Shown here in pieces: positions 27,195-37,906 of a stretch of DNA of 64,000 bases. A program made the translations under genes and the position numbers. Location of the stretch: positions 272,013 to 336,012 of the forward strand of contig NZ_SKCH01000003.1 of the NCBI RefSeq assembly GCF_005434945.1, read 5' to 3'. Position 1 is the first letter of the stretch. Each line of letters opens with the position of its first letter. The notes under the pieces are model-generated. The model searched no databases, had not been told where the DNA came from, and saw only the letters and a list, made by a program, of their open reading frames with translations. The stretch is from Prescottella subtropica. GTDB lineage: Bacteria > Actinomycetota > Actinomycetes > Mycobacteriales > Mycobacteriaceae.

Positions 27195-28742
27195 ATGCAG
27201 CTCGACGAGCGTTACCTCGAGCGGGAAGGTCTGGCCGGTCTGCGCGGCCGTGACGTGCTGGTGGCCGGGGCGGGCATCTCGGGCCGTGCGGTGATCGCAC
27301 CGCTGCACGGTCTGGGGGCGCGGGTGACGGTCACCGACACCAACGCCGACGCGCTCGCCGTGTGTGCGGCACTGGGCGCCGCCACCGCACCGATCGGCGA
27401 CGTGGTCGCGGACCCGGTGCGGGTGGCGGGGTTCGCGCTCGTCGTCGTCAGTCCCGGTTTCCGCCCGGACGCGCCGCTGGTCACCCTCGCCGCCGACGCC
27501 GGGGTCCCGGTGTGGGGGGACATCGAGTTCTCGTGGCGGGTGGACCGGGCCCGGCTGTACGGTCCGCCGCGCCGATGGCTCGTCGTGACCGGCACCAACG
27601 GCAAGACCACGACGACGTCGATGCTGCAGTCGATCCTCGAGACGGCCGGTGTCGGGTCGGCGGCGTGCGGGAACATCGGCCTGCCGGTGCTCGACGCGCT
27701 GCGTGCCGAGTCGCCGCGCGCGGACGTGCTCGCCGTCGAACTGTCGTCGTTCCAGCTGTACTGGGCGCCGTCGGTGCGCCCGGCCGCGGGGGTGGTCCTC
27801 AACATCGCCGAGGATCATCTCGACTGGCACGGCGGCATGCCCGGCTACGTCGACGCGAAGGCGCACGCACTCGACGGGGACGTCGCGGTCGTCGGCCTCG
27901 ACGATCCGGTCGCGGCGTCGCTCGCGGACCGTCCCCGCGGCGGTCGCACGATCGGTTTCCGGCTGGGCGAGCCGGCCGTCGGGGAACTCGGTGTCGTCGA
28001 CGGGATGCTCGTCGACCGCGCGTTCACCGACGACGCGGCCGCGGCGCCGCTGCTCGCCGCCGACGAGGTCAGCCCGCCCGGACCGGCCGGAGTGTGCGAT
28101 GCGCTCGCCGCGGCCGCGCTGGCCCGCACCGTCGGACTGTCGGCGGAGATCGTCGGGGCCGGGCTGCGGGCGCACCGGGTGGGTCCGCACCGCGCGCAGT
28201 TGGTGTGCGAGACGGCCGGGGTGCGGTTCGTCGACGATTCGAAGGCCACCAACCCGCACGCGGCACGGTCGTCGATCGTCGCGCAGGAGTCGGTGGTGTG
28301 GCTCGCCGGCGGTCTGCTCAAGGGCGCCCGCGTCGACGACCTCGTCGCGGAGGTCGCGTCCCGGCTCGCCGGGGCCGTCCTGATCGGCCGGGACGCGGAC
28401 CTGATCGCGGACGCATTGGCGCGACACGCCCCCGACGTCCCGGTCGTGCACGTCTCCTCGGGAGACGATGCAGCCATGGGTGCGCATGCTCCGGAGCCGA
28501 CGCGATCGGATACTCGGCTCGACCTGGCCGACGCCGCCGCCGACGCCGATGCGGTGATGGCGGAAGCGGTGCGGGCGGCGGCCGCGCTGGCCGCGCCCGG
28601 CGACACGGTGCTGCTGGCGCCGGCGGCGGCGTCGCTGGACATGTTCGACTCGTACGGCCATCGGGGCCGCAGTTTCACGGAGGCCGCGCGCGGACTGGGC
28701 GCGGAGCAGATCACGACCGGGGAGTTCGGATCCCGCCGATGA
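27195..28742 (+). CDS. murD: UDP-MurNAc-L-alanine:D-glutamate ligase
   Basis: The 515-residue Mur ligase has an N-terminal Rossmann-like domain with [11 protein letters not shown], the ATP loop [10 protein letters not shown] near residue 134, [13 protein letters not shown] and the C-terminal [12 protein letters not shown]. It adds D-glutamate to UDP-MurNAc-L-Ala. A stretch around residues 420-450 with acidic and Ala-rich composition is longer than in enterobacterial MurD, which is common in actinobacteria. The stop overlaps the ftsW start by 4 bases. Confidence 0.95.
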   Translation: MQLDERYLEREGLAGLRGRDVLVAGAGISGRAVIAPLHGLGARVTVTDTNADALAVCAALGAATAPIGDVVADPVRVAGFALVVVSPGFRPDAPLVTLAADAGVPVWGDIEFSWRVDRARLYGPPRRWLVVTGTNGKTTTTSMLQSILETAGVGSAACGNIGLPVLDALRAESPRADVLAVELSSFQLYWAPSVRPAAGVVLNIAEDHLDWHGGMPGYVDAKAHALDGDVAVVGLDDPVAASLADRPRGGRTIGFRLGEPAVGELGVVDGMLVDRAFTDDAAAAPLLAADEVSPPGPAGVCDALAAAALARTVGLSAEIVGAGLRAHRVGPHRAQLVCETAGVRFVDDSKATNPHAARSSIVAQESVVWLAGGLLKGARVDDLVAEVASRLAGAVLIGRDADLIADALARHAPDVPVVHVSSGDDAAMGAHAPEPTRSDTRLDLADAAADADAVMAEAVRAAAALAAPGDTVLLAPAAASLDMFDSYGHRGRSFTEAARGLGAEQITTGEFGSRR

Positions 28743-30208
28743 CACCGGAGAAGACCGACGTCCGCCCGCGTACCCGGGTGGGTGCGTGGCTGGCGCGGCC
28801 GTTGACGTCGTTCCATCTGGTCGTCACGATCGCGTTCCTGCTGACCGTGCTCGGCCTGGTCATGGTGTTGTCGTCGTCGAGTGTCGAGTCGGTGGCGGCG
28901 GACGGGTCCGCGTACGGCAAGTTCGTCTCTCAGCTGATCTTCGCGACGCTCGGTTTCGTGATCTTCTACCTGGCACTGCTCGTCCCGGTGCGGGTACTGC
29001 GCACGTGGTCGCTGTGGGCGTTCGCGGGCACCGTCGTGATGCTGGTGCTGGTGCTCATTCCCGGTATCGGCACGCTGTCGCAGGGCACCCGCGGCTGGTT
29101 CGTCATCGGCCCGATCTCGTTGCAGCCGTCGGAACTGGCGAAGATCGCGTTCGCGGTGTGGGGTGCACACCTGCTCGCGACCCGGCGCCGGGACCGGCCG
29201 TCGCTCAAGGAGATGCTGATCCCGCTGCTGCCGGCGGCGATGATCGTGTTCGTGCTGATCGTGCTGCAGCCGGATCTCGGGACGACGGTGTCGCTCGCGA
29301 TCATCGTGCTGGCGCTGTTGTGGTTCGCGGGCCTGCCGTTGAAGATCTTCGTCGGTGTGCTCGGGGCGGGCGCGGTGGCCGCGGTGACGCTGGCGTTGAC
29401 CGCCGGCTACCGGTCGGCGCGCGTCCAGGCGTTCTTCGATCCGGCAGCGGACCCGCAGGGCATCGGCTACCAGGCTCGGCAGGCCAAGTACGCACTCGCC
29501 GACGGCAGTTTCTTCGGCGAGGGACTCGGGCAGAGCCGCGCCAAGTGGAGCTATCTGCCCAACGCGCACAACGACTTCATCTTCGCGATCATCGGCGAGG
29601 AACTCGGGTTCCTCGGTGCGGGCGCGGTGATCGGGTTGTTCGGCCTGTTCGTGTACACGGGTCTGCGGATCGCCCGCCGGTCGTCGGACCCGTTCCTGCA
29701 ACTGCTCGCCGGGACCGCGACGGCGTGGATCACCGGTCAGGCGTTCATCAACATCGGTTACGTCGTCGGGGTGCTCCCGGTGACGGGCCTGCAGTTGCCG
29801 CTGGTGTCCGCCGGTGGCACGTCGACGGCGACGACCCTGCTGATGTTCGGTCTGGTCGCGAACGCGGCCCGGCACGAACCGGAGGCGGTCGCGGCCCTGC
29901 ACAGCGGCCAGAACGGTCGGATGTCGCGGCTGCTGCGGTTGCCGAAACCGGTGCCGTACGTGCCGCCGCGGCTCGTGTCGACCCGGCCGCGCGTCCGACC
30001 CGAGCAGCGCGTCCAGCCTCGGGGGCATGCCCAGGCGCAGCGGCGCACACAGATTCAGCACCGTCCACCGGCGCAGCACGGCCGGCCGGTACAGCGGGGA
30101 CACCAGGAATCCCGGGACCGCGGGGGACGACGGGTCCCGGATTCGGAACGCGGGCGGGCGACCCCACCACGGGGCGGCCGCCCTGGAGAGCGAGGAATGC
30201 GTAGGTGA
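28739..30208 (+). CDS. ftsW: Septal peptidoglycan glycosyltransferase FtsW (SEDS)
   Basis: The 489-residue polytopic protein has the SEDS family features [35 protein letters not shown], the [15 protein letters not shown] segment and [10 protein letters not shown]. With PbpB it polymerises lipid II at the septum. After the last membrane helix (about residue 380) it carries roughly 100 residues rich in Arg, Gln and Pro; mycobacterial FtsW tails interact with the acidic FtsZ tail, and this basic tail could do so as well. It overlaps murD and murG by 4 bases each. Confidence 0.95.
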   Translation: MTPEKTDVRPRTRVGAWLARPLTSFHLVVTIAFLLTVLGLVMVLSSSSVESVAADGSAYGKFVSQLIFATLGFVIFYLALLVPVRVLRTWSLWAFAGTVVMLVLVLIPGIGTLSQGTRGWFVIGPISLQPSELAKIAFAVWGAHLLATRRRDRPSLKEMLIPLLPAAMIVFVLIVLQPDLGTTVSLAIIVLALLWFAGLPLKIFVGVLGAGAVAAVTLALTAGYRSARVQAFFDPAADPQGIGYQARQAKYALADGSFFGEGLGQSRAKWSYLPNAHNDFIFAIIGEELGFLGAGAVIGLFGLFVYTGLRIARRSSDPFLQLLAGTATAWITGQAFINIGYVVGVLPVTGLQLPLVSAGGTSTATTLLMFGLVANAARHEPEAVAALHSGQNGRMSRLLRLPKPVPYVPPRLVSTRPRVRPEQRVQPRGHAQAQRRTQIQHRPPAQHGRPVQRGHQESRDRGGRRVPDSERGRATPPRGGRPGERGMRR

Positions 30209-31350
30209 ACGGCGACAACCGCGAGAAGGCGGGACTGTCCGTGGTGGTGGCCGGCGGTGGGACCGCCGGCCACATAGAGCCGGCGTTGGCCGTCGCGGAC
30301 GCGATTCGTGTCCTCGACCCGTCGGCGACGGTGACCGCGCTGGGCACCGAGCGGGGTCTCGAGACGACGCTGGTACCCGAACGCGGGTATCCCCTGGAAC
30401 TGATTCCGCCGGTGCCGCTGCCGCGGAAGCCCACGATGGATCTGCTGCGGCTGCCCGGACGGATCCGGCGATCCGTCGCCGCGACGCGGGCCGTCCTGGA
30501 CCGGACGGACGCGGACGTGATCGTCGGGTTCGGTGGCTATGTGGCGCTGCCGGCGTATCTGGCGGCGGGGTCCGGTCTGTTCGGGCGGCGACGGAAGATT
30601 CCGGTGATCGTGCACGAGGCGAACGCGAGTGCCGGTATCGCCAACAAGATCGGTGCCCGACGGGCGCGCCGGGTGCTGGCCGCGGTGGCCGGTTCCGGTG
30701 TCGCGGCACGGGGCCGCGGCGACGCGGAGGTCGTGGGCATCCCGGTCCGGTCGTCGATCACCGGGCTGGATCGGGCGGCGCTGCGCGCCGAGGCCCGTGC
30801 GCATTTCGGTCTGCCCGCCGACGGTCCGGTGCTGCTGGTGTTCGGTGGCTCGCAGGGCGCCCGATCCCTCAACGACGCGGTCGTCGGGGCGGCGCCGGCG
30901 CTCGCGGCGGCCGGGATCTCGGTGCTGCACGCGTACGGCCCGAAGAACTCGGTGGAGGTCGCATCGGATGCGGCCGCCCCGTACGTGGCGGTGCCGTACC
31001 TGTCGCGGATGGATCTGGCGTATTCGGCGGCGGACGCGGTGATCTGCCGCTCCGGTGCGATGACGGTCGCGGAGGTGTCCGCGGTCGGCCTGCCCGCGTT
31101 CTACGTGCCGTTGCCGCACGGAAACGGCGAGCAGGAACTCAATGCGCGGCCCGTCGTGGCCGCCGGCGGCGGTGCGCTCGTCGCGGACGCCGATCTGACC
31201 CCGCAGTACATCGCCGACAGTGTCGTCCAGATCCTCGGTGACCGGACCCGACTCGACGAGATGGGCCGGGCCGCGGCCGGGGCCGGACACCGTAGTGCGG
31301 CCGCCGCGGTCGCCCGGATCGTCGTCGACGAAGCGAGAGGAAACCGATGA
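30205..31350 (+). CDS. murG: UDP-GlcNAc transferase MurG
   Basis: The 381-residue GT28 enzyme has the N-terminal [16 protein letters not shown] loop, [25 protein letters not shown], the interdomain [14 protein letters not shown] and the UDP-binding [19 protein letters not shown]. It adds GlcNAc to lipid I to give lipid II on the cytoplasmic face. GTG at 30205 overlaps the ftsW stop, and its own stop overlaps murC by 4 bases. Confidence 0.96.
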   Translation: MNGDNREKAGLSVVVAGGGTAGHIEPALAVADAIRVLDPSATVTALGTERGLETTLVPERGYPLELIPPVPLPRKPTMDLLRLPGRIRRSVAATRAVLDRTDADVIVGFGGYVALPAYLAAGSGLFGRRRKIPVIVHEANASAGIANKIGARRARRVLAAVAGSGVAARGRGDAEVVGIPVRSSITGLDRAALRAEARAHFGLPADGPVLLVFGGSQGARSLNDAVVGAAPALAAAGISVLHAYGPKNSVEVASDAAAPYVAVPYLSRMDLAYSAADAVICRSGAMTVAEVSAVGLPAFYVPLPHGNGEQELNARPVVAAGGGALVADADLTPQYIADSVVQILGDRTRLDEMGRAAAGAGHRSAAAAVARIVVDEARGNR

Positions 31351-32846
31351 GCGAGTCGTTGCCCGCGCACCTCGAACGGGTGCACATGGTCGGTATCGGC
31401 GGTGCCGGCATGTCCGGGATCGCACGGATCCTGCTGGCCCGCGGCGGACAGGTGTCCGGGTCGGACGCCAAGGAGAGCCGCGGGGTGCTCGCACTGCGAG
31501 CGCGCGGCGCCGTCGTCCGGATCGGGCACGACGCGAGCGCACTCGACCTGGTGCCGGGCGGCCCGACCGCGGTCGTCACGACGCACGCGGCGATCCCGAA
31601 GGACAACCCGGAACTGGTGGAGGCCCGCCGCCGCGGCATCCCGGTGATCCTGCGTCCGGCGGTGCTGGCGTCGCTCATGCAGGGGCATCGGACGCTGCTG
31701 GTGTCGGGTACGCACGGGAAGACGTCGACGACGTCGATGCTGGTGGTGGCGTTGCAGCACTGCGGTTTCGATCCGTCGTTCGCGGTCGGTGGCGAACTCA
31801 ACGAGGCCGGCACCAACGCACATCACGGTTCGGGTGAGGTGTTCGTCGCGGAGGCCGACGAGAGTGACGGCTCGCTGCTGCAGTACGACCCGGACATCGT
31901 GGTGGTCACCAACATCGAGGCCGATCATCTCGACTTCTTCGGCACCGCCGAGGCGTACGTCCAGGTGTTCGACGACTTCGTCGCCCGGATCGCCCCGGGC
32001 GGTCTGCTGGTCGCCTGCCTCGACGATCCGGGGTCGGCCGCGCTGGCCCGCCGCACCGTCGACTCCGGCCGCACCGATGTCCGGGTGATCGGGTACGGGA
32101 CGTCGGAGGCGGCCGCGGCGGCGTCGTTGTCGGGGGTCCCGGTCGGTGTGGAACTGGTGTCGTGGGAGGCGCGGGACGTCGGGGGCGTGGCCCTCATCCG
32201 GCTCGCCGGTGAGGACGGGACCCGGTCGCTGCGGCTGGGTGTGCCGGGACGCCACATGGCGCTCAACGCGCTCGCGGCGCTGCTCGCGGCACTCGATTCG
32301 GGTGCCGGGATCGACGAACTGCTCGAGGGGCTGGCCGGGTTCGGTGGCGTGCACCGGCGGTTCCAGCTGACCGGCCGCGAACGCGGTGTGCGGGTGTTCG
32401 ACGACTACGCCCACCATCCGACGGAGGTGCGGGCGGTGCTCGGGGCGGCCCGCGAACTGGTCGCCGGTGATCCGCGCGGCGGCCGTGTCGTCGTGGTGTT
32501 CCAGCCGCACCTGTATTCGCGGACGGAGACGTTCGCCCGCGAGTTCGGGGAGGCGTTGAGCCTGGCCGACGAGGTCGTGGTCCTCGACGTGTACGGCGCC
32601 CGGGAGGCGCCGATCCCGGGTGTCAGTGGCGCGCTGGTGGCGCAGGCGGTCACGCGACCGGTGCACTATCAGCCGGATCGCTCGCAGCTGCCGCGGCAGG
32701 TGGCGGGTCTCGCCGAGGCCGGCGACGTCGTGATCACGATGGGCGCCGGCGATGTGACGATGCTGGGCGGGCCGATCCTCGATGCGCTGCGGGCCCAGCC
32801 GGGGCACGGCCGCGAGGCGGCGGGATCGGCTCCGGGACCGCGATGA
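31347..32846 (+). CDS. murC: UDP-MurNAc:L-alanine ligase
   Basis: The 499-residue protein starts with the MurC Rossmann motif [15 protein letters not shown] and has the ATP loop [31 protein letters not shown] and the C-terminal [13 protein letters not shown] and FQPHLYSRT. It catalyses the first amino-acid addition to UDP-MurNAc. The ATG overlaps the murG stop and its own stop overlaps ftsQ by 4 bases, continuing the chain of coupled genes. Confidence 0.96.
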   Translation: MSESLPAHLERVHMVGIGGAGMSGIARILLARGGQVSGSDAKESRGVLALRARGAVVRIGHDASALDLVPGGPTAVVTTHAAIPKDNPELVEARRRGIPVILRPAVLASLMQGHRTLLVSGTHGKTSTTSMLVVALQHCGFDPSFAVGGELNEAGTNAHHGSGEVFVAEADESDGSLLQYDPDIVVVTNIEADHLDFFGTAEAYVQVFDDFVARIAPGGLLVACLDDPGSAALARRTVDSGRTDVRVIGYGTSEAAAAASLSGVPVGVELVSWEARDVGGVALIRLAGEDGTRSLRLGVPGRHMALNALAALLAALDSGAGIDELLEGLAGFGGVHRRFQLTGRERGVRVFDDYAHHPTEVRAVLGAARELVAGDPRGGRVVVVFQPHLYSRTETFAREFGEALSLADEVVVLDVYGAREAPIPGVSGALVAQAVTRPVHYQPDRSQLPRQVAGLAEAGDVVITMGAGDVTMLGGPILDALRAQPGHGREAAGSAPGPR

Positions 32847-33679
32847 CGGTCGACGGCCGTGACCGGTCCCGCCGACGGCGTCCGGACGCCCGGCGGGACC
32901 GGGGTGCCCGTGTCCGGACGCCGTCGCGGGAACGTGCCGAGCCGCCCGCCGGGCCGGACGGGCCGGGGGAGTCCGACGGTGCGGGCCGCGGTTCGGCCGC
33001 CCGGGCCCGGGCCCGGGCACTGCGCCGGAAGGTGGTCCTGATCGCGGGCGCGGCCGGAACGGTTCTCGTGGTTGCGGTCGGGGCACTGTGGTTCAGTCCG
33101 CTGATGTCGGTCCGGTCGGTCGTGTACTCCGGTGACGGCGTGGTGACCGAGGAGGAGGCGCTCGGGGTCCTCGCCGTCGCGGAGGGCACGCCGTTGCTGC
33201 GGGTCGATACCGCTGCGGCAGCGCAGCGGGTCGCGGGGATCCCGAGGGTCGCCGAGGCGCGGGTGCAGCGGGCGTACCCGTCGACGATCCGGCTCACGGT
33301 CGTCGAACGGGTGCCCGTGGTGTTCTTCGATTCCCCGGAGGGGCCGCATCTGCTGGACGCCGGCGGCGTCGACTACGCGGTGGAACCGCCGCCGTTCGGG
33401 GTGCCGCGACTCGTCACCCCTGCACCGGGTCACGACGATCACGCGACGCAGGCGGCGCTCGCGGTCCTGGCCGCATTGCCCGAGTCGATCCGGTTCCAGG
33501 TGTCCGAGGTCGTGGCACCGACGATGTCGAGTGTCTCGGTTACGCTGGGGGATGGCCGCGTCGTGGTGTGGGGCAGCGCCGACAATTCCGAGAGGAAGTC
33601 GGCGGTGGTCTCGGTACTGCTGACGCAGCCCGGCCGGACGTTCGATGTGTCGAGTCCCGAGTTGCCCACAGTAAAGTGA
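32843..33679 (+). CDS. ftsQ: Cell division protein FtsQ
   Basis: The 278-residue protein has a long basic and Pro/Gly-rich cytoplasmic region of about 65 residues, one membrane helix ([21 protein letters not shown]), then a POTRA domain ([19 protein letters not shown]) and the FtsQ beta domain ([19 protein letters not shown]). It is the periplasm-side scaffold binding FtsL and FtsB in the divisome. It overlaps murC by 4 bases. A 236-base gap to ftsZ follows. Confidence 0.93.
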   Translation: MTVDGRDRSRRRRPDARRDRGARVRTPSRERAEPPAGPDGPGESDGAGRGSAARARARALRRKVVLIAGAAGTVLVVAVGALWFSPLMSVRSVVYSGDGVVTEEEALGVLAVAEGTPLLRVDTAAAAQRVAGIPRVAEARVQRAYPSTIRLTVVERVPVVFFDSPEGPHLLDAGGVDYAVEPPPFGVPRLVTPAPGHDDHATQAALAVLAALPESIRFQVSEVVAPTMSSVSVTLGDGRVVVWGSADNSERKSAVVSVLLTQPGRTFDVSSPELPTVK

Positions 33680-33825
33680 CAGGCGATTCGATGACCGATG
33701 ACGAATTCGGATCGGGAGCCTTCGGCTCCGCAACGAACTTGCTCCACAAAAACTTGGTGTGCATCGGCGCGCCTGCTGGCGGAACGCTGCGGTACTACAT
33801 AGCGTTTCGCACCACGAGGAAATAC

Positions 33826-33867
33826 TTGACATAACCTTGACCCTGTGGTTGAGGTCGAGGGTTACCT
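33826..33867 (+). promoter_or_regulatory. ftsZ upstream regulatory region with imperfect inverted repeat
   Basis: TTGACA at 33826-33831 is followed by an imperfect dyad, TAACCTTGACC at 33832-33842 against GGTCGAGGGTTA at 33853-33864, with a single bulge. TAACCT and TTACCT could serve as -10 elements. This lies about 50-90 bases before ftsZ and is the likely place for a separate ftsZ promoter or an operator. The rest of the 33680-33915 gap shows nothing I can name. Confidence 0.35.
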
Positions 33868-33915
33868 CTTTCATCCAGAACGAGCGCGAACATCACTCAC
33901 GGAAGGCGAGAGCCC

Positions 33916-35187
33916 ATGACGCCCCCGCACAACTACCTCGCCGTCATCAAGGTCGTCGGTATCGGCGGAGGCGGCGTCAACGCGGTCAACCGCATGATCG
34001 AACAGGGACTCAAGGGAGTCGAGTTCATCGCGGTCAACACCGATGCGCAGGCGCTGTTGATGTCCGATGCCGACGTCAAGCTCGACGTCGGCCGCGAACT
34101 GACCCGCGGCCTGGGTGCCGGCGCGGACCCCGAGGTGGGCCGCAAGGCCGCCGAGGATCACAAGGACGAGATCGAAGAGGTCCTCAAGGGCGCCGACATG
34201 GTCTTCGTCACCGCCGGTGAGGGCGGTGGCACCGGTACCGGTGGCGCCCCCGTCGTCGCGAGCATCGCCCGCAAGCTCGGTGCGCTCACGATCGGTGTCG
34301 TCACCCGCCCGTTCTCGTTCGAGGGCAAGCGCCGGGGCACGCAGGCCGAGTCGGGTATCGCGGCGCTGCGCGAGTCCTGCGACACGCTCATCGTGATCCC
34401 GAACGATCGGCTGCTGCAGCTCGGTGACGCCGCCGTCAGCCTCATGGATGCGTTCCGCAGCGCCGACGAGGTGCTCCTCAACGGTGTCCAGGGCATCACG
34501 GACCTCATCACCACCCCGGGTCTGATCAACGTCGACTTCGCGGACGTCAAGTCCGTCATGTCCGGCGCCGGCAGTGCGCTCATGGGCATCGGCTCGTCGC
34601 GGGGCGAGGGCCGGTCGATCAAGGCTGCCGAGACGGCGATCAACTCGCCGCTGCTCGAGGCGTCGATGGAGGGTGCGCGCGGCGTGCTGCTGTCGATCGC
34701 CGGCGGCTCGGATCTCGGCCTGTTCGAGATCAACGAGGCGGCGTCGCTGGTCCAGGAGGCCGCTCACATCGACGCCAACATCATCTTCGGCACCGTCATC
34801 GACGATTCGCTCGGGGACGAGGTGCGCGTGACGGTCATCGCCGCCGGATTCGACGGCGGAGCACCGGTCAAGCGTCCGCTCGAGGTGCAGTCCGCGATCG
34901 GTCGCGGCAACATCGGCGCGGGCCGTGCCGGTGAGGTCGGCCAGACCGAGCGCCCGGCGGCCCCGGTCTCCGAACCGGCCGTGGCCGCGGCGCCCGCACC
35001 GGCACCGGCACCGGCTCCTGCCCCCGCACCGGCGCCTGCGCCCGTTCCGGCGAGGGAGCCTGTCGGCACGCCGACCGGCGGTGCCAGCCTGCCGCCGCTG
35101 GGTGCGTACGGGTCGCGTGCGGTGCCGGTCGGGTACGAGGAGGGCGACGACGACGATGTCGACGTGCCTTCCTTCATGCGCCGGTGA
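33916..35187 (+). CDS. ftsZ: Cell division GTPase FtsZ
   Basis: The 423-residue protein has the tubulin signature GGGTGTG at residues 103-109, [16 protein letters not shown] at the N-terminus, the T7 loop [13 protein letters not shown] and a C-terminal domain. A linker with an uninterrupted Ala-Pro alternation (about residues 358-378) follows, then an acidic stretch and the terminal peptide [10 protein letters not shown] that binds SepF and FtsW. It polymerises into the Z ring with GTP. ATG at 33916 has GGAAGGCGAG ahead. Its stop overlaps pgeF (GTGA). Confidence 0.98.
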   Translation: MTPPHNYLAVIKVVGIGGGGVNAVNRMIEQGLKGVEFIAVNTDAQALLMSDADVKLDVGRELTRGLGAGADPEVGRKAAEDHKDEIEEVLKGADMVFVTAGEGGGTGTGGAPVVASIARKLGALTIGVVTRPFSFEGKRRGTQAESGIAALRESCDTLIVIPNDRLLQLGDAAVSLMDAFRSADEVLLNGVQGITDLITTPGLINVDFADVKSVMSGAGSALMGIGSSRGEGRSIKAAETAINSPLLEASMEGARGVLLSIAGGSDLGLFEINEAASLVQEAAHIDANIIFGTVIDDSLGDEVRVTVIAAGFDGGAPVKRPLEVQSAIGRGNIGAGRAGEVGQTERPAAPVSEPAVAAAPAPAPAPAPAPAPAPAPVPAREPVGTPTGGASLPPLGAYGSRAVPVGYEEGDDDDVDVPSFMRR

Positions 35188-35924
35188 CCGGGGACACGGT
35201 GACGGCCGTGCGCGTCCGCCGGGTCGTCACGACCCGTGCGGGCGGCGTGTCCGCGCCGCCGTACGACTCGTTCAACCTGGGCGATCACGTCGGTGACGAT
35301 CCGGCTGCCGTCGACGCCAACCGGCGTCGACTGGCGGACGGGATCGGACTGCCGTTCGAGCGGCTGGTGTGGATGGAACAGATCCACAGCCGCACCGTGA
35401 CGGTGGTCGACGGTCCGGTCGACGGTCCGGTTCCGGCGACCGATGCGCTCGTGACGACGATTCCGGGGCTGGCACTGGTCACCCTCAGCGCGGACTGTGT
35501 GCCGGTGCTGCTGTCGGACGACGAGGCCGGGGTGATCGCGGCGGTGCACGCCGGACGGATCGGTGCCCGGATCGGTATCGTCCCGAAGGTGATCGCCGCG
35601 ATGGTCGAGCAGGGTGCCCGCCCGGAACGGATCGGGGCGTTTCTCGGTCCGGCCGCGAGTGGGCGCCGGTACGAGGTGCCGGCCGCGATGCAGGCCGATG
35701 TCGAGACGTTCCTGCCGGGCAGTGCCGTCCGCACCGCGAAGGGCACTCCGGGTCTGGACCTGCGGGCCGGACTGCGCCGGCAGTTGCTGGCCGCCGGGGT
35801 GTCGGGTGTCGCGGAGGATCCGCGGTGCACCATCGAGGATCGGGCGCTGTTCAGCCATCGTCGGGGTGCCCCGACGGGCCGGCTGGCCGCGGTGATCTGG
35901 ATGGATCCCGCCGGGGACGCGTGA
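35184..35924 (+). CDS. pgeF: Peptidoglycan editing factor PgeF (YfiH/LACC1 family)
   Basis: The 246-residue protein has the Zn-site residues of the family: a histidine in MEQIHSRTV, a cysteine in [10 protein letters not shown] and a histidine in AAVHAGRIG. It also has [24 protein letters not shown]. In other bacteria PgeF removes L-Ser wrongly built into UDP-MurNAc, and relatives have purine nucleosidase activity; older annotations call it laccase. The common HAGWRG motif appears here as HAGRIG, which is usual in mycobacteria too. It overlaps ftsZ by 4 bases, consistent with a role in wall synthesis. Confidence 0.88.
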   Translation: MTGDTVTAVRVRRVVTTRAGGVSAPPYDSFNLGDHVGDDPAAVDANRRRLADGIGLPFERLVWMEQIHSRTVTVVDGPVDGPVPATDALVTTIPGLALVTLSADCVPVLLSDDEAGVIAAVHAGRIGARIGIVPKVIAAMVEQGARPERIGAFLGPAASGRRYEVPAAMQADVETFLPGSAVRTAKGTPGLDLRAGLRRQLLAAGVSGVAEDPRCTIEDRALFSHRRGAPTGRLAAVIWMDPAGDA

Positions 35925-35934
35925 GACGGTTCGA

Positions 35935-36696
35935 GTGACGTTCGACGAGCAGTCCCCGGTGGGCAGGTGCGACGAGGTCGCCGCCGCACTGGATGCGGTG
36001 CGCGCACGGATCGATGCGGCGTGCCGTGCGGCCGGGCGGGATCCGGCCGAGGTGGCCCTGCTGCCGGTGACGAAGTTCTTTCCCGCCTCCGACGTGCGGG
36101 TTCTCTACGATCTGGGATGCCGGGAGTTCGGGGAGTCCCGGGAACCGGAGGCGAGCACCAAGATCGCGCAGGTGCGGGCCGATCTCGACGGCAGAGCCGT
36201 CGTAGATCCGGTGCGCTGGCACATGATCGGCCGCTTGCAGCGGAACAAGGTCAAGACGGTGTCGCGGTGGGCGCACGTGGTGCATTCGCTCGACAGTGTC
36301 CGTCTGGCCGACGCCCTGGACGCCGCGGTCGGTGCGGCGCGGGATGCCGGTGATCGGGAGGGTTCTCTCGATGTCCTCCTGCAGGTGAGCCTGGATACCG
36401 ATCCCGGGCGCGGCGGGGTGCCGGTCGGGGAGGTGGCGGCCCTGGCGGACCGCGTTGCGGCGTCGTCGAATCTCGTGCTGCGGGGTGTCATGGCGGTGCC
36501 GCCGCTCGGATCCGACCCGGATGCGGAGTTCGCGCGACTCGAGGCTCTGCACGCGGAGGTGCTCGCGGCGCATCCGTCGGCGACGACGGTGTCCGCCGGG
36601 ATGACGGGGGATCTCGATGCGGCGATCCGGCACGGCTCGACGTGTGTGCGTGTCGGAACCGCCATCCTCGGCCGTCGACCGATAGTCTCGGAATGA
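35935..36696 (+). CDS. YggS-family pyridoxal-phosphate homeostasis protein
   Basis: The 253-residue PLP-binding TIM barrel has the cofactor lysine in [13 protein letters not shown], then [11 protein letters not shown], a [12 protein letters not shown] phosphate-binding segment and [12 protein letters not shown]. The family (YggS, PLPBP) keeps free PLP balanced and has no known catalytic reaction. The segment usually written GENRVQE reads GESREPE here, as in other actinobacteria. GTG at 35935 lies 10 bases after the pgeF stop. Confidence 0.9.
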   Translation: MTFDEQSPVGRCDEVAAALDAVRARIDAACRAAGRDPAEVALLPVTKFFPASDVRVLYDLGCREFGESREPEASTKIAQVRADLDGRAVVDPVRWHMIGRLQRNKVKTVSRWAHVVHSLDSVRLADALDAAVGAARDAGDREGSLDVLLQVSLDTDPGRGGVPVGEVAALADRVAASSNLVLRGVMAVPPLGSDPDAEFARLEALHAEVLAAHPSATTVSAGMTGDLDAAIRHGSTCVRVGTAILGRRPIVSE

Positions 36697-36799
36697 TCAC
36701 CAGTCACACCGGAAACATCAGACACACCGGGACAGCTGCGGCAGATCGCAGTACCAGTCAGAATCACTACCAGTCCGCCGCGCCCAGGAAGGTCGATCA

Positions 36800-37387
36800 A
36801 TGAGCAGCCTGCACAAGTTCAAGGCTTACTTCGGCATGGTTCCCCTCGAGGATTTCGAGGACGACTACATCGACGAGCCCGGTCAGGGTCGTCGTGAGTA
36901 CGCGGAACCGGGGTACGCGCCTGCGCGTCGCGACGAGGTCGCCGCCGACTTCGACCGCTACGAGTCGCCGGCCCGGCCCGCCCCGCGGGTCGAGTCGATC
37001 GCGCCGCGTCCCGCTGCACCGCGCGGTGCGACCCGGGGTGCGCTCGCCGTGGACTCGCGGATGGACCGGCTCGAGAGCCGTCGCCCGGCCGTCGACGACG
37101 CCGGCCCGCTGTCGAAGATCACGACGCTGCGTCCCCGGGATTACGGTGAGGCCCGCACGATCGGCGAGCGTTTCCGTGACGGCAGCCCCGTGATCATGGA
37201 TCTGGTCGAGATGAGCAACGCCGACGCCAAGCGTCTCGTGGACTTCGCGGCGGGCCTGGCGTTCGCGCTGCGTGGCTCATTCGACAAGGTTGCGACCAAG
37301 GTGTTCCTGCTCTCACCGGCCGACATCGACGTGTCCGCCGAGGAACGGCGTCGGATCGCCGAGACCGGCTACTACAACCAGAAGTAG
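36800..37387 (+). CDS. sepF: Cell division protein SepF
   Basis: The 195-residue protein has an N-terminal amphipathic membrane-targeting helix ([14 protein letters not shown]), an acidic and basic low-complexity linker of about 90 residues, and the conserved C-terminal domain with [51 protein letters not shown] and [12 protein letters not shown]. SepF tethers FtsZ to the membrane and is essential in mycobacteria, which lack FtsA. ATG at 36800 follows AGGAAGG by 7 bases. Confidence 0.96.
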   Translation: MSSLHKFKAYFGMVPLEDFEDDYIDEPGQGRREYAEPGYAPARRDEVAADFDRYESPARPAPRVESIAPRPAAPRGATRGALAVDSRMDRLESRRPAVDDAGPLSKITTLRPRDYGEARTIGERFRDGSPVIMDLVEMSNADAKRLVDFAAGLAFALRGSFDKVATKVFLLSPADIDVSAEERRRIAETGYYNQK

Positions 37388-37401
37388 TCGCCGGCGCCGA
37401 T

Positions 37402-37435
37402 GTGCGCGTGACGCCCTGCGGGGTGTGACGCGCAC
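37402..37435 (+). terminator. Hairpin between sepF and the YggT-family gene
   Basis: Bases 37402-37415 pair with 37422-37435 over 14 positions with one mismatch and one G-U pair, around a 6-base loop. No T-run follows; it may be a partial terminator. Confidence 0.5.
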
Positions 37436-37489
37436 CTCCAGGTGTCCGATGGTTTTGTCCGCCCGGTCGTCGTCAGGCAGAGTGAAGGT

Positions 37490-37792
37490 GTGGCCGTGTT
37501 CTCGGTGATCTACGTGATCCTGTTCATCTTCTGGTTGTTGCTCATCGGACGGATCATCGTCGAGTTCATTCGGGTCTTCGCGCGGGACTGGCGGCCGACG
37601 GGCGTGGTCGTGGTCGTGCTCGAGGCGATCTTCACGGTGACGGACCCTCCGGTGAAGCTGCTTCGCCGACTGATTCCGCCGGTTTCACTCGGCGGTGTGC
37701 GCCTCGATCTGTCGATCATGGTGCTGATGTTTCTGCTGTTCATCCTGATGCAGGTCGTGTCGGGACTCGCGTCACCTTCGGGTTTGGTGTGA
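37490..37792 (+). CDS. YggT-family membrane protein (Rv2146c-like)
   Basis: The 100-residue protein has two hydrophobic regions (VIYVILFIFWLLLIGRII and LSIMVLMFLLFILMQVV) flanking FIRVFARDWRPTG and TDPPVKLLRRLIPP, the YggT family signature. The family is linked to osmotic tolerance or photosynthetic membrane proteins elsewhere and sits between sepF and wag31 in actinobacteria, which suggests a role at the division or growth site. The start giving MAVF (GTG at 37490) aligns with the mycobacterial protein; an in-frame GTG at 37442 would add 16 residues. Confidence 0.85.
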   Translation: MAVFSVIYVILFIFWLLLIGRIIVEFIRVFARDWRPTGVVVVVLEAIFTVTDPPVKLLRRLIPPVSLGGVRLDLSIMVLMFLLFILMQVVSGLASPSGLV

Positions 37793-37906
37793 CAGAATGA
37801 CCCGCAGTTACAGTGTGACAGGTAACGAAATGGTTAACGAGTACGCGCACAGCGCTAGAACCGAATGCGTGCTAGACCGCCAACTGATGCGTGAAGGGAT
37901 CCTTCC

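Noticed and set aside
24327..28745. 1472-residue minus-strand open frame opposite murE to murD
   Set aside because: Four well-defined cell-wall genes lie on the other strand, and the frame reads as low-complexity Arg/Asp/His runs. It is a shadow.
35000..35050. Possible repeat array in the Ala-Pro stretch of ftsZ
   Set aside because: The repeats are short, coding and in frame; they are a flexible linker, not a CRISPR or mobile repeat.
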